From Aquicoccus porphyridii (GTDB taxonomy: Bacteria; Pseudomonadota; Alphaproteobacteria; Rhodobacterales; Rhodobacteraceae), in NCBI RefSeq assembly GCF_008369105.1, contig NZ_VINQ01000007.1, positions 1 to 35,981 on the forward strand: a stretch of 35,981 bases of DNA. The letters run 5' to 3'. The position numbers and the translations under genes are program-made. Shown here in pieces: positions 1-8,732 of this stretch (the stretch's first letter is position 1; each line of letters opens with the position of its first letter). The notes under the pieces were generated by a model, which had not been told where the DNA came from, ran no database searches, and was given only the letters and a program-made list of their open reading frames with translations.

Positions 1-148
1 CCGGCGCGCCGTCGATCTGGTCATAGGCCCGGAAATCACCGAAATACTTCGTGATCGCCGCCGTCAGCGTCGTCTTGCCGTGGTCAACGTGACCAACCGT
101 CCCGATGTTCACATGCGGCTTGTTACGTTCAAACTTTGCTTTTGCCAT
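1..148 (-). CDS. tuf: Elongation factor Tu, N-terminal fragment (cut by window edge)
   Basis: This is the start of EF-Tu, the GTPase that delivers aminoacyl-tRNA to the ribosome. About 49 codons are visible and the rest lies left of base 1. The protein begins [20 protein letters not shown] and contains the P-loop GHVDHGKTT, both diagnostic of EF-Tu. The ATG at 148 is preceded by AAAGGAG at a good distance. The gene follows fusA on the same strand, the usual order at the end of the str operon (rpsL-rpsG-fusA-tuf). The gap to fusA is 86 bp and holds a cluster of palindromes (177-227). Many proteobacteria carry two tuf copies, so this is probably the str-linked one. Confidence 0.96.
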   Translation of the reverse strand, partial: MAKAKFERNKPHVNIGTVGHVDHGKTTLTAAITKYFGDFRAYDQIDGAP

Positions 149-176
149 GATCGTGGCTCCTTTTTTCGTTGCGGAC

Positions 177-227
177 GGTGGGTTGGCACCCACCCTACAG
201 GTTGGGTAGGGCGGGGTTCACCCCGCC
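177..227. repeat. REP-like palindrome cluster between fusA and tuf
   Basis: Three overlapping perfect inverted repeats are packed into 51 bp: GGTGGGT/ACCCACC (177-183 with 188-194), CCCTAC/GTAGGG (193-198 with 206-211) and GGCGGGG/CCCCGCC (210-216 with 221-227). Loops are 4 to 7 nt. The first and second share bases, as do the second and third, so not all can fold at once. The GTAGGGTGGG-type core resembles repetitive extragenic palindromes common in proteobacterial intergenic DNA. In the fusA-tuf message it could stabilise or partly end the upstream transcript. No T-run follows, so it is not a standard terminator. Confidence 0.6.
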
Positions 228-234
228 ACCCGGA

Positions 235-2358
235 TTATGCGTATTTCGACTGGATCTCTTCGCTGATGTTCTGCGGCACCGGGTCGTAGTGATCGAACTG
301 CATGGTGAACTGGGCGCGGCCCGAGCTCATCGAACGCAGCGTGTTGATATAGCCGAACATGTTGGCCAGCGGAACGAAGGCCTGGATCGCCACGGCATTG
401 CCGCGCGGTTCCTGACCCGTCACCTGACCGCGACGCGAGGTCAGGTCGCCGATGACGGAGCCGGTATATTCCTCGGGCGTCACCACCTCGACCTTCATCA
501 TCGGTTCGAGCAGCTTGGCGCCGGCCTTTCTCAGACCTTCGCGCATGCACATCCGTCCAGCGATCTCGAAGGCCAGAACCGACGAGTCGACATCGTGGAA
601 CTTGCCGTCGATCAGCGCGACCTTGAAGTCGATCACCGGGAAGCCGGCCAGAGGTCCGCTATCCATCACCGACTTGATGCCCTTTTCGACACCCGGGATA
701 TATTCCTTGGGCACGGCACCGCCGACGATCCGGCTCTCGAAGCTGTAGCCCTCGCCCGGCTCGGTGGGCGCGATGATCAGCTTGACCTCGGCGAATTGGC
801 CCGACCCACCCGATTGCTTCTTGTGGGTATAGGTGTGCTCGATCTCGAAACCGATGGTCTCGCGATAGGCGACCTGAGGTGCACCGATATTGGCCTCGAC
901 CTTGAACTCGCGCTTGAGACGGTCGATCAGGATATCAAGGTGCAATTCGCCCATACCCTTCATGATCGTCTGCCCGGATTCCAGATCGGTTTCGACACGG
1001 AAGGACGGGTCCTCGGCGGCCAGACGGGCCAGACCCTGGCTCATCTTCTCCTGGTCGTTCTTGGTCTTGGGCTCGACCGCGATCTCGATCACCGGGTCGG
1101 GGAAGGTCATGGTCTCCAGGACCACCGGCTTGGCCGGGTCACACAGCGTGTCGCCCGTGGTGGTGTCTTTCAGACCGGCCAGCGCGATGATGTCGCCGGC
1201 AAATGCCTCTTCGATCTCCTGGCGATCAATGGCATGCATCAGCATCATGCGGCCGACGCGCTCTTTCTTGCCCTTGGTCGAGTTGAGCATCGAGTCGCCC
1301 TTCTTCAGAACACCGGAATAGATCCGGCTGAAGGTCAGCGAACCGACGAACGGGTCGTTCATGATCTTGAAGGCCAGCGCCGAGAACGGCGCGGCATCGT
1401 CTGCCGGACGTTCGATATCGCGGGTCTCGGTCTCGTCATCGGGCGAAAAACCCTTGAGCATCGGCACGTCCCTGGGTCCGGGCAGGAAATCCACCACGGC
1501 ATTCAGAAGCGGCTGCACACCCTTGTTCTTGAACGCCGACCCCGCGAGCATCGGGAAGAAGGCCAGTTCCAGCGTGCCCTTGCGGATCAGGCCGCGCAGG
1601 GTGGCCTCGTCGGGCTCCTCGCCTTCGAGATAGGCTTCCATGGCGGTGTCGTCCATTTCGACCGCCAGCTCGATCATGTTGCCGCGCCATTCGTCGGCCA
1701 GATCCTTGAGTTCGTCACGGATCGGCTGGCGCACCCAGTTGGCGCCCAGATCCTCACCGGTCCAGACCCATTCTTCCATCTTGATCAGGTCGATGATGCC
1801 TTCGAGGTTGTCCTCGGCCCCGATCGGCAGCGCGATCGGCAGCGGCGTGCCGCCGGTGCGGTCCTTGACCATCCTCACACAGTTGAAGAAGTCGGCCCCG
1901 ATCTTGTCCATCTTGTTGACAAAGACCAGACGCGGCACCTTGTAGCGGTCGGCCTGACGCCAGACGGTCTCGGTTTGCGGCTCGACCCCGGCATTACCGT
2001 CAAGCAGCGCGACCGCGCCGTCGAGAACGGCCAGCGAGCGTTCCACCTCGATGGTGAAATCCACGTGTCCAGGCGTGTCGATGATGTTGAACCGCGTCTT
2101 GGTGTCCGACGTCCCTTCCGGGGTCGGATCTTCCTGGCGCTGCCAGAAGGTCGTGGTCGCGGCGCTGGTGATGGTGATTCCGCGCTCGGCTTCCTGTTCC
2201 ATCCAGTCCATCGTCGAGGCACCGTCATGGGTCTCGCCGATCTTGTGGTTCTTGCCCGTGTAAAACAGGATGCGTTCGGTCATCGTCGTCTTGCCGGCGT
2301 CGATATGCGCCATGATGCCGAAATTGCGGTAGCGTTCGAGCGGATATTCGCGTGCCAT
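235..2358 (-). CDS. fusA: Elongation factor G
   Basis: This is EF-G, the GTPase that drives tRNA-mRNA translocation and, with ribosome recycling factor, subunit splitting. The 707-residue length is normal. All G-domain motifs are visible: P-loop AHIDAGKTT (17-25), the switch I stretch RGITI (about 59-63), DTPGH (94-98) and NKMD (148-151). The domain IV sequence [17 protein letters not shown] is also clear. The ATG at 2358 fits the family N-terminus [20 protein letters not shown]. The gene lies 21 bp after rpsG and before tuf, so it is co-transcribed in the str operon. A very long open frame on the opposite strand is only a coding shadow. Confidence 0.98.
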   Translation of the reverse strand: MAREYPLERYRNFGIMAHIDAGKTTMTERILFYTGKNHKIGETHDGASTMDWMEQEAERGITITSAATTTFWQRQEDPTPEGTSDTKTRFNIIDTPGHVDFTIEVERSLAVLDGAVALLDGNAGVEPQTETVWRQADRYKVPRLVFVNKMDKIGADFFNCVRMVKDRTGGTPLPIALPIGAEDNLEGIIDLIKMEEWVWTGEDLGANWVRQPIRDELKDLADEWRGNMIELAVEMDDTAMEAYLEGEEPDEATLRGLIRKGTLELAFFPMLAGSAFKNKGVQPLLNAVVDFLPGPRDVPMLKGFSPDDETETRDIERPADDAAPFSALAFKIMNDPFVGSLTFSRIYSGVLKKGDSMLNSTKGKKERVGRMMLMHAIDRQEIEEAFAGDIIALAGLKDTTTGDTLCDPAKPVVLETMTFPDPVIEIAVEPKTKNDQEKMSQGLARLAAEDPSFRVETDLESGQTIMKGMGELHLDILIDRLKREFKVEANIGAPQVAYRETIGFEIEHTYTHKKQSGGSGQFAEVKLIIAPTEPGEGYSFESRIVGGAVPKEYIPGVEKGIKSVMDSGPLAGFPVIDFKVALIDGKFHDVDSSVLAFEIAGRMCMREGLRKAGAKLLEPMMKVEVVTPEEYTGSVIGDLTSRRGQVTGQEPRGNAVAIQAFVPLANMFGYINTLRSMSSGRAQFTMQFDHYDPVPQNISEEIQSKYA

Positions 2359-2379
2359 GATCTCGTGCCCTTGAAAGGA

Positions 2380-2850
2380 TTACCAGCGGTAATGGCTGAA
2401 CGCTTTGTTCGCGTCGGCCATCTTGTGTGTGTCTTCGCGCTTTTTCACGGCCGAGCCGCGGGATTGCACAGCATCCAGCAACTCACCGGCAAGGCGCTCT
2501 TCCATCGTGTGTTCGTTGCGCGCGCGGCTGGCCTTGATCAGCCAACGGATCGCAAGCGCCTCGCGGCGCTCGGGGCGAACCTCGACAGGCACCTGATAGG
2601 TGGCGCCACCAACCCGGCGCGACCGCACTTCGACGCTCGGCTTGATATTGTCGAGCGCCTCGTGGAACACCTCGACCGGCGCGCGCTTGATCTTGTCCTC
2701 GACGCGGTCGAGCGCGCCATAGACGATCTTTTCAGCGGCCGACTTCTTGCCGTCGAGCATGAGGTTGTTCATGAACTTGGAGAGAACCTTATCGCCATAT
2801 TTGGCGTCAGGCAGGATTTCGCGTTTTTCAGCGGCGTGGCGACGGGACAT
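2380..2850 (-). CDS. rpsG: 30S ribosomal protein S7
   Basis: Ribosomal protein S7 starts assembly of the 3' major (head) domain of 16S rRNA and contacts E-site tRNA. The 156-residue length is standard. Family sequence is clear, including [15 protein letters not shown] at the start, the [13 protein letters not shown] helix and the [16 protein letters not shown] region. An AAGAGGAT ribosome binding site precedes the ATG at 2850. It sits 12 bp after rpsL and 21 bp before fusA. In E. coli S7 represses its own operon by binding the rpsL-rpsG spacer; the 12-bp spacer here leaves no room for that structure, so any feedback must work differently. Confidence 0.98.
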   Translation of the reverse strand: MSRRHAAEKREILPDAKYGDKVLSKFMNNLMLDGKKSAAEKIVYGALDRVEDKIKRAPVEVFHEALDNIKPSVEVRSRRVGGATYQVPVEVRPERREALAIRWLIKASRARNEHTMEERLAGELLDAVQSRGSAVKKREDTHKMADANKAFSHYRW

Positions 2851-2862
2851 CTCTTGATCCTC

Positions 2863-3234
2863 TTACTTGGGCCGTTTGGCGCCGTATTTCGAGCGGCGCT
2901 GTTTACGATCCTTGACGCCCTGCGTGTCAAGCACGCCGCGCAGGATGTGATAGCGCACACCGGGAAGGTCTTTCACACGGCCACCACGGATCAGGACAAC
3001 CGAGTGTTCCTGAAGGTTGTGGCTTTCGCCGGGGATATAGCTGATGACCTCGTAACCGTTGGTCAGGCGGACCTTTGCCACCTTCCGCATGGCCGAGTTC
3101 GGCTTTTTCGGCGTCGTGGTGTAAACGCGCGTGCAAACGCCACGCTTTTGCGGATTCCCTTCGAGATGGAGGGATTTGGAGCGTTTCACTTTGGGCTGCC
3201 GCGGCTTGCGGATCAGCTGCTGGATCGTCGGCAT
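2863..3234 (-). CDS. rpsL: 30S ribosomal protein S12
   Basis: S12 sits at the decoding centre and monitors codon-anticodon pairing. The 123-residue protein begins [20 protein letters not shown] and has the conserved [11 protein letters not shown] and [13 protein letters not shown] loops. Lys43 and Lys88, the positions whose replacement gives streptomycin resistance, are both wild type. Asp89, the usual methylthiolation site, is present. The open frame continues upstream to 3492, but the family N-terminus and the GGGGAAAGA ribosome binding site fix the ATG at 3234. It is the first gene of the str operon and has a long leader. Confidence 0.98.
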   Translation of the reverse strand: MPTIQQLIRKPRQPKVKRSKSLHLEGNPQKRGVCTRVYTTTPKKPNSAMRKVAKVRLTNGYEVISYIPGESHNLQEHSVVLIRGGRVKDLPGVRYHILRGVLDTQGVKDRKQRRSKYGAKRPK

Positions 3235-3304
3235 TGGGTCTCTTTCCCCGTTTTTCAACACATGTGTCGCGCGAGTCGCCCCGCACAGGTTTCCAAAAAC
3301 TCGC

Positions 3305-3324
3305 GCTTCATGCGTCCATGAAAC
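3305..3324 (-). other. Hairpin in the rpsL 5' leader
   Basis: TTCATG (3307-3312) pairs with CATGAA (3317-3322) across a 4-nt loop, and the stem extends by one G-U and one G-C pair to 3305-3324. It lies in the roughly 220-nt untranslated leader between the predicted transcription start (about 3454) and the rpsL ATG. Three copies of TGGAAAC on the transcript strand (plus-strand positions 3372-3378, 3350-3356 and 3289-3295) flank it. A leader role in ribosomal-protein control is possible but unproven. Confidence 0.4.
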
Positions 3325-3460
3325 ACGCAAAAACCGCCTTCGCCCCAATGTTTCCAAGGACGATGCGGTGGGTTTCCAGAGGATCGGGGCGGTTTTGCCC
3401 GGATCATGTCCACTACAGTTCTGATGTCGGCTTCGGGCAGACCCCTCGCCGGATGTGGCG

Positions 3461-3489
3461 CGTATAGGGGGAGTCGCCCCCCTTGTCAA
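3461..3489 (-). promoter_or_regulatory. Strong sigma-70 promoter of the str operon
   Basis: On the minus strand a perfect -35 TTGACA (3484-3489) and a -10 TATACG (3461-3466) are separated by exactly 17 bp. The spacer carries a G-run/C-run inverted repeat (GGGGG then CCCCC). It lies just after the stop of the EamA gene and points at rpsL. Transcription should start near 3454, giving a leader of about 220 nt. A strong promoter fits a ribosomal-protein operon. Confidence 0.8.
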
Positions 3490-3522
3490 CACGTCCCCTG
3501 CACCATGCCCAAGACCCGGTCA

Positions 3523-4413
3523 TCATTCCGCACGCTGCGCCTTCCGGCGCAATTGACGCTCTCGATAGAGGGTGAAAAGGCCCATCGCCACCACGATCGC
3601 CGCCCCCATCAACGTCAACGGCGCGGGCCAGTCGCCAAAGACCACGAAACCCAGCAGAAGCGCCCAGATCAGGCCGGTATAGCGGAACGGCGCGATGAAT
3701 CCGATCTCGCCCACCCGCATCACCGCGACCGATGCGAGGTAGCCGACAAGGATGAAACCCGCCGCAAGCGAAATCAGCCCCAACGCCCGGCCATCGACCG
3801 GCGCCCAGCCCTGCATTGTTGACGCCAACCCGCCCGCCACCGTGATGACCATTGCCGTGATCAGCGCCACGGTGATCGACGGCACCCCCGGCGAAAGCCG
3901 CCGCGCCGTCAGGTCGCGCAGCGTCACGAATCCCACGGCCGCCAGCGCGTAAAGCGAATAGATGCTGAACCCCTCGGCCCCCGGGCGCACGATCAGCATC
4001 ACCCCCCCGAACCCGACCCCGATCGCCACCAGGCGCCGCCAGCCCAGCGGCTCGCGAAAGAACAGCGCCGCTGCCAGCGCCACGGTCAGCGGCAGCGCCT
4101 GAAGGATCGCCGTGACATTGGCAATCGGCATGTGAAACAGGGCGGTGAGAAAGAAAAACGTCGCGCCGATCTCGGCGGCGCTGCGCAACCCGATCAACCC
4201 CCAGTCGCGTCGCGGCAGCGCAAGGCGGATCGCCCCCATCCGGCGCCCGACGACCCAGATCAACAGGCAAGTAAGCAAACCGCGCAAGAAAATCGCCTGG
4301 AAAAGCGGGATCTGCCCCGACAGCGCCTTCATGCATACATCGTTGAAGGTAAACGCCGCCATCGAGGCCATCATCAGCCCCGCCCCCTTGAGATTGTCGC
4401 GCGCGTCCATCAT
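3523..4413 (-). CDS. EamA/DMT-family transporter
   Basis: This is a 296-residue inner-membrane protein with about ten hydrophobic segments arranged as two EamA repeats, the normal size for drug/metabolite (RhaT/YdcZ-like) exporters. It begins MMDARDNLKGAGLMMASMAA. The first repeat includes FQAIFLRGLLTCLLIWV and the second includes APFRYTGLIWALLLGFVVFG, the typical last-third motif of this family. Members export amino acids, metabolites or purine-like compounds, but the substrate cannot be read from sequence. The start overlaps no other gene and lies 3 bp after the rhamnosyltransferase-like gene, so the two are probably co-transcribed. The str promoter begins just beyond its stop. Confidence 0.88.
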   Translation of the reverse strand: MMDARDNLKGAGLMMASMAAFTFNDVCMKALSGQIPLFQAIFLRGLLTCLLIWVVGRRMGAIRLALPRRDWGLIGLRSAAEIGATFFFLTALFHMPIANVTAILQALPLTVALAAALFFREPLGWRRLVAIGVGFGGVMLIVRPGAEGFSIYSLYALAAVGFVTLRDLTARRLSPGVPSITVALITAMVITVAGGLASTMQGWAPVDGRALGLISLAAGFILVGYLASVAVMRVGEIGFIAPFRYTGLIWALLLGFVVFGDWPAPLTLMGAAIVVAMGLFTLYRERQLRRKAQRAE

Positions 4414-4416
4414 GAC

Positions 4417-5229
4417 CTAAAGTGCCCTCAGCATGTCGATGTCGAAGCCGAACCGCTCGCGGATCTGCCGCTCCACCATGCTCGGCGAGAGCTTCTGGCC
4501 CACACCCTGCTTGGTTGGTTGCGATTTGTTGTCCGAGTGGATCGTGCGCAGGAACACCGGCGCGGCGACATCCGTGTAAAGGTTGTAATGCTGGCCCAGC
4601 GCCCGGTGATTGTAACGATAGGGCGTGCGATCATACGTCGCCGGAGCCAGAAGCGCGGTGCCCACCGACAGCGGCGCGCGCTCGACGAAATCGACGATGT
4701 CATTCTCCCCCTGCCCCGTCACCTCGACGTAAAAGCCCCGGTTGAAGGCGATCATGAAGGGCTGATCCTCATGCACCGCACGCAGCCCCAACCCGATCTG
4801 CTTGAGCCGCTCCACGTAATCGCGCGACACCGCGTCATCGTCATCGAGCCGGAACCACAGCTTGTGGCTGGCCCCACCCAGTGGCACCGAACGATAGGCC
4901 GCGCGGGTGATCGGGTAATGCAGATCCGGGGCCGCCGCGAACACCTCGATGTGGTCATGCGGCGCCACCAGCGCATCGAGCCGCGCCCGCGCCTCGGGCG
5001 GCAACTCGGTCGATGTCAGGATCACGGCTCGGAAATCACGGTCGCTTTGCTGCACCAGTGAAGGCAGGCACAGCTTTTCAAACAACTCGAACCGCAGCGC
5101 CAATCGTTCAGGCGAAAACAGGTGTTCGGCGACCTTGTCGACCGTTTCGAACCTCTCGGTATAATAATCCAGCGCAAGAACCGAAAACCGGACGACTCCC
5201 ACCACCGGAATTTCTGTTCTCGCATTCAT
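4417..5229 (-). CDS. Putative rhamnosyltransferase-like glycosyltransferase
   Basis: The 270-residue soluble protein resembles the rhamnosyl-transferase family (PF11316) found singly in many roseobacters. Visible features are an N-terminal VVGVVRFSVLA strand, SLVQQSDRDFRAVILTS, and an acidic WFRLDDDDAVSRDYVERL segment that would serve as the DxD-type metal and sugar-nucleotide site. I chose the ATG at 5229 because GAGGCGGG precedes it; the frame stays open to 5346, which would overlap the M50 gene, and that stretch looks non-conserved. The acceptor is unknown. The gene is not in a polysaccharide cluster. The EamA gene follows after 3 bp. Confidence 0.7.
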   Translation of the reverse strand: MNARTEIPVVGVVRFSVLALDYYTERFETVDKVAEHLFSPERLALRFELFEKLCLPSLVQQSDRDFRAVILTSTELPPEARARLDALVAPHDHIEVFAAAPDLHYPITRAAYRSVPLGGASHKLWFRLDDDDAVSRDYVERLKQIGLGLRAVHEDQPFMIAFNRGFYVEVTGQGENDIVDFVERAPLSVGTALLAPATYDRTPYRYNHRALGQHYNLYTDVAAPVFLRTIHSDNKSQPTKQGVGQKLSPSMVERQIRERFGFDIDMLRAL

Positions 5230-5315
5230 TGCCCGCCTCGCCCGATCTGCCTCGCGCTCAGATGACATGGCTTTGACGGAAAAGGAAAGCCCCCCGCGGC
5301 CCGCTATCTTCCCGC

Positions 5316-6395
5316 TCAGACCAGCCGGCGAGACAGGATCACCCATTCGCCGATATTCTCGCGCGTGATGTAGCCCAGGAAATGCCCGCCCCGGTCGGTG
5401 ATCGCCACCGCCGGCGCATCGCTACTGGCCAGCGCATCGAGAACCTCGTCCATCGGCGCATCGAGCCGAAGTTCGGGAATGCCCGTCGTCACCGCACCCG
5501 ACACCGGCGCGGTGCGATGTCCCGCCTCCGACGCGCCGAGAATGGATGCACGGGTCAGCATGCCGACAAACCGCCGGTCCGGGCCGACCACCGGAAATTC
5601 CGACTGCTCGGTGCGCAGCACCGCATGCGCCGCCGCTTCCATCGTGTCCTGCGGCCCCAGCGCCTCGAACGAGGTAATCATCGCATCCCGCGCCCGCGCC
5701 CCATGCGCCCGGTCGCGCAGCATCGCCTGCGAGCTTTCGGCCCCGGCCGCGAAAAAGATGAAGATCGCGATCAGGATCAACAGCGGGCTGCCCCCGGTCA
5801 GACCGAGAAAGCCGAACAGAAAGGCCATCACCTGCCCCGCCTGCGCGGCAAGCTGTGTCGCCTTGACCCGATCCATGAACACCGCAAGCACCGCGCGAAA
5901 CACCCGCCCGCCATCCATCGGAAAGGCCGGGATCATGTTGAACAGCACCAACAGCAGGTTGACCGCCGCCAGCCGCTCGAGAAAGCCAAGCCCCGGGTCT
6001 TCCAGCGATTGCAGCACGTTGAACGAGAACGACGCGCCCAGAACCACCGTCAGGATCAGCCAGATCACGATATTCACCGCAGGCCCGGCCAGCGCGATCA
6101 GGATTTCCTGCCGCGGGTCTTCGGGAATGCGTTCCAGCCGCGCCAGCCCGCCAATCGGCAACAGCGTGATGTCGCGGGTGCCCACGCCGAACTGTCGCGC
6201 CATGGTCACGTGGCCCAGCTCGTGCAGCACCACGCAGGCGAAAACCGCCATGATGAACACCACGTTGACAATCGCCGCCCCCGGTCCCTCGACCAGCCAG
6301 GCCGCGGCCATCACCCAGGCCAGAAGCAAAAAGAAGGTCGCATGCACCCTGATCTGGGTGCCGCGCACATCTCCGATGGAAAAGGACCAGTTCAT
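5316..6395 (-). CDS. M50 site-2 protease with C-terminal CBS domains
   Basis: This is a 359-residue intramembrane metalloprotease of family M50B. Zinc ligands are visible in HELGH (58-62) and in NMIPAFPMDGGRVF (third ligand Asp161). About six membrane segments span residues 18-220. The C-terminal third (about 230-359) is a CBS pair, with TMEAAAHAVLRTEQSEFPVV and APAVAITDRGGHFLGYITREN. CBS pairs often bind adenosyl nucleotides and may gate proteolysis. The substrate, perhaps an anti-sigma factor or other membrane regulator, is unknown, and no sigma or anti-sigma gene is adjacent. It is transcribed with the downstream rhamnosyltransferase-like gene, 86 bp away. Confidence 0.9.
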   Translation of the reverse strand: MNWSFSIGDVRGTQIRVHATFFLLLAWVMAAAWLVEGPGAAIVNVVFIMAVFACVVLHELGHVTMARQFGVGTRDITLLPIGGLARLERIPEDPRQEILIALAGPAVNIVIWLILTVVLGASFSFNVLQSLEDPGLGFLERLAAVNLLLVLFNMIPAFPMDGGRVFRAVLAVFMDRVKATQLAAQAGQVMAFLFGFLGLTGGSPLLILIAIFIFFAAGAESSQAMLRDRAHGARARDAMITSFEALGPQDTMEAAAHAVLRTEQSEFPVVGPDRRFVGMLTRASILGASEAGHRTAPVSGAVTTGIPELRLDAPMDEVLDALASSDAPAVAITDRGGHFLGYITRENIGEWVILSRRLV

Positions 6396-6561
6396 GATCG
6401 CTCCAACGCCTGCCAGGCATCCGGTTGCCCGGCCTGATAAGGCTTAGCATCGCCCAACCACCGTCCAAGCGCAAACCCTCTTTCGCCAACTCGCCTTGGC
6501 GACACGCGACAAACTGCCCGGGCGGGGAAACGTCGGGGCACGCCGGGCGGCGCCCGGATCA

Positions 6562-6939
6562 CTATTGCCTGGGGGCTTTTTTCAACTTTGCATGCAGCCT
6601 GGCCAGCGGTCCCGAATTCGCAACCGTGGCCTCGTGCTCGACCGCGCGGTAAAGCGCCAGCACCTCATGCCCCGCATCGGTCAGCACGGCGCCACCGCCC
6701 CCGGGCCCGCCGCGCGTGCTCTCGACCAGCGGTGCGTCGAACATCGCATTCAACGTGCCGATCAACTGCCAGGCGCGCTTGTAACTCATCCCCATGTCGC
6801 GCCCCGCCGCCGCGATCGAGCCGGTCTGGGCGACCCGTTCCAGCAACTCGGCCTTGCCGGGACCGATCATCTCGTCTTCACCAAAGACAATGCGAAGTCG
6901 CAGCCGTGGCGGATCGGGGTGTTCGGGCATTCGGGTCAT
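6562..6939 (-). CDS. ModE-like winged-helix regulator, DNA-binding domain only
   Basis: A 125-residue regulator that matches the N-terminal domain of ModE. It has the long helix GPGKAELLERVAQTGSIAAA, the recognition region MSYKRAWQLIGTLN and the glycine-rich wing RGGPGGGGAVLT followed by AGHEVLALYRAVE. Full ModE is about 260 residues and senses molybdate through two C-terminal MopI/TOBE domains; these are absent, so ligand control must be direct, lost or supplied otherwise. Start choice is uncertain (ATG at 6939 or 6930; the frame is open to 7044). It is divergent from the SulP gene, which makes that operon a likely target. Confidence 0.85.
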   Translation of the reverse strand: MTRMPEHPDPPRLRLRIVFGEDEMIGPGKAELLERVAQTGSIAAAGRDMGMSYKRAWQLIGTLNAMFDAPLVESTRGGPGGGGAVLTDAGHEVLALYRAVEHEATVANSGPLARLHAKLKKAPRQ

Positions 6940-7225
6940 ACCCACAGGATTGCGACGATCCACCGCCCGGTGCAAGCGGTCACATCGCACGCAAAACCCG
7001 ACACTCAGCGCATTCAGCCCCGAAACAAGGCTTGGCAACCGCACACGGACCCGCTATGCCGCGCCGCAGCCAACAAGCAGCCGACAGAAACCCGGACGCA
7101 AGACCGGTGGGTCCAGACCATGAACCCGCCCGCCCGCGCCCGTTGGACGCCGGACGCCCCGAACAGACACTCACAATCAGGATCGAGACGTGCAAAGCGC
7201 CCGTATCGACTAGGAATTCTCTTTC
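6940..7225. promoter_or_regulatory. Divergent intergenic region, ModE-like gene and sulP
   Basis: These 286 bp separate the start of the ModE-like gene from the divergent SulP gene and must carry both promoters. I see an AGGA ribosome binding site ten bases before the SulP ATG. I found no convincing sigma-70 pair, no clear ModE-type palindrome and no coding frame with family sequence. The stretch is unusually rich in C on the plus strand. Confidence 0.4.
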
Positions 7226-8716
7226 ATGATCTCACTCGACGCTTACCGAAGCCAATGGTTTGGCAATATCCGTGGTGACCTGATGGCAGGGCTCGTCGTG
7301 GCGCTGGCCCTGATCCCCGAAGCCATCGCCTTTTCGATCATTGCGGGCGTGGACCCAAAGGTCGGCCTCTTCGCGAGCTTCTCGATTGCCGTTCTGACCG
7401 CCTTCACCGGCGGACGCCCCGGCATGATTTCGGCCGCCACGGCGGCGACGGCCGTTCTGATGATCACGCTGGTCAAGGAACACGGTCTGCAATACCTGCT
7501 GGCCGCAACAGTTCTGGCCGGTCTGCTGCAAATCGCCGCCGGTGTGTTCCGGCTGGGCTTTGTCATGCGCTACGTGTCGAAATCGGTGATGACCGGCTTT
7601 GTCAACGCGCTGGCGATCCTGATCTTCCTCGCCCAACTGCCCGAACTGGACCCGCGCACGGTGACATGGCTGACCTATGCGCTGGTCGCCGCTGGTCTCG
7701 CGATCATCTACCTTTTCCCACTGCTGACCCGGGCGATCCCCTCGCCGCTGGTAACAATCGTGGTGCTGACCGGCCTGATCATGGTGTTCGGCTGGGATGT
7801 CCGCACCGTCGGCGACATGGGCGACCTGCCCGATACGTTGCCGGTCTTTCTGATCCCGCAAATTCCGCTGACGCTGGAAACCCTGGCCATCATCCTGCCC
7901 TATTCGGTCGCGGTGGCCATCGTGGGCCTGCTCGAAAGCCTGATGACCCAGAACATCGTGGACGACCTGACCGACACCAAGTCGGCCCGCAACCAGGAAT
8001 GCGTCGGCCAGGGCATTGCCAACACGGCCACCGGTTTCATCGGCGGCATGGCGGGTTGTGCAATGATCGGCCAGTCGATCATCAACGTCAAATCCGGCGG
8101 TCGCGGGCGGCTTTCGTCTTTCACGGCAGGGGTCTGCCTGCTGTTCATGGTGGTCGTTCTGGGCGATCTGGTCAGCCAGATCCCGATGGCCGCGCTGGTC
8201 GCGATCATGATCATGGTCTCGGTCGGCACCTTCTCATGGTCGTCGATCAAGGCCCTTAGAACGCACCCGCACTCCTCGTCCATCGTGATGATCGCTACCG
8301 TCGTCACCGTGGTCTATACTCATAACCTCGCCATCGGGGTGCTGGTCGGGGTTCTGTTGTCCGGCATATTCTTTGCCGGCAAGATCGCCCAGCTTTTCCG
8401 GGTCACGACCACGATTTCCGACGACGGGCGCGAACGCACCTACGTGATCCAGGGGCAGCTCTTTTACGGATCGGTCGAGGATTTCATGAACGCCTTCGAC
8501 TTCAAGGAGGCGCTCGAACGCGTCGTCATCGACGTCAGCCATGCACATATCTGGGATATCTCTTCCGTTCAGGCGCTCGATATGACCATTCTGAAATTCC
8601 GCCGTGACGGGGCCGAGGTCGAGATCGTCGGCATGAACGAAGCGAGCGAAACCATCGTCGACCGGCTTGCCGTTCATGACAAGCCCGGCGCCATGGACAA
8701 GCTGATGGCGCATTGA
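7226..8716 (+). CDS. SulP-family inorganic anion transporter with STAS domain
   Basis: This 496-residue membrane protein belongs to the SulP/SLC26 family (sulfate, bicarbonate, molybdate or other oxyanions). The N-terminal transport core includes [20 protein letters not shown] and [20 protein letters not shown], the helix 1 to 3 region that forms the anion site, and [13 protein letters not shown]. The last 95 or so residues form a STAS domain ([20 protein letters not shown], then [20 protein letters not shown]). The form resembles Bacillus YbaR and BicA-like members rather than eukaryotic sulfate carriers. The uspA-like gene follows after 16 bp, so they form a two-gene operon. The substrate is not settled; the neighbouring ModE-like regulator raises molybdate as one option. 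Confidence 0.9.
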   Translation: MISLDAYRSQWFGNIRGDLMAGLVVALALIPEAIAFSIIAGVDPKVGLFASFSIAVLTAFTGGRPGMISAATAATAVLMITLVKEHGLQYLLAATVLAGLLQIAAGVFRLGFVMRYVSKSVMTGFVNALAILIFLAQLPELDPRTVTWLTYALVAAGLAIIYLFPLLTRAIPSPLVTIVVLTGLIMVFGWDVRTVGDMGDLPDTLPVFLIPQIPLTLETLAIILPYSVAVAIVGLLESLMTQNIVDDLTDTKSARNQECVGQGIANTATGFIGGMAGCAMIGQSIINVKSGGRGRLSSFTAGVCLLFMVVVLGDLVSQIPMAALVAIMIMVSVGTFSWSSIKALRTHPHSSSIVMIATVVTVVYTHNLAIGVLVGVLLSGIFFAGKIAQLFRVTTTISDDGRERTYVIQGQLFYGSVEDFMNAFDFKEALERVVIDVSHAHIWDISSVQALDMTILKFRRDGAEVEIVGMNEASETIVDRLAVHDKPGAMDKLMAH

Positions 8717-8732
8717 ACGAGGACCAGGACAG

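Noticed and set aside
2863-3234. Possible streptomycin-resistance allele of rpsL
   Set aside because: Lys43 and Lys88 are both wild type.
169-3321. 1050-residue open frame on the plus strand opposite fusA, rpsG and rpsL
   Set aside because: It mirrors strongly conserved minus-strand genes, is rich in His, Arg and Asp as expected for an antisense shadow in GC-rich DNA, and shows no family motif.
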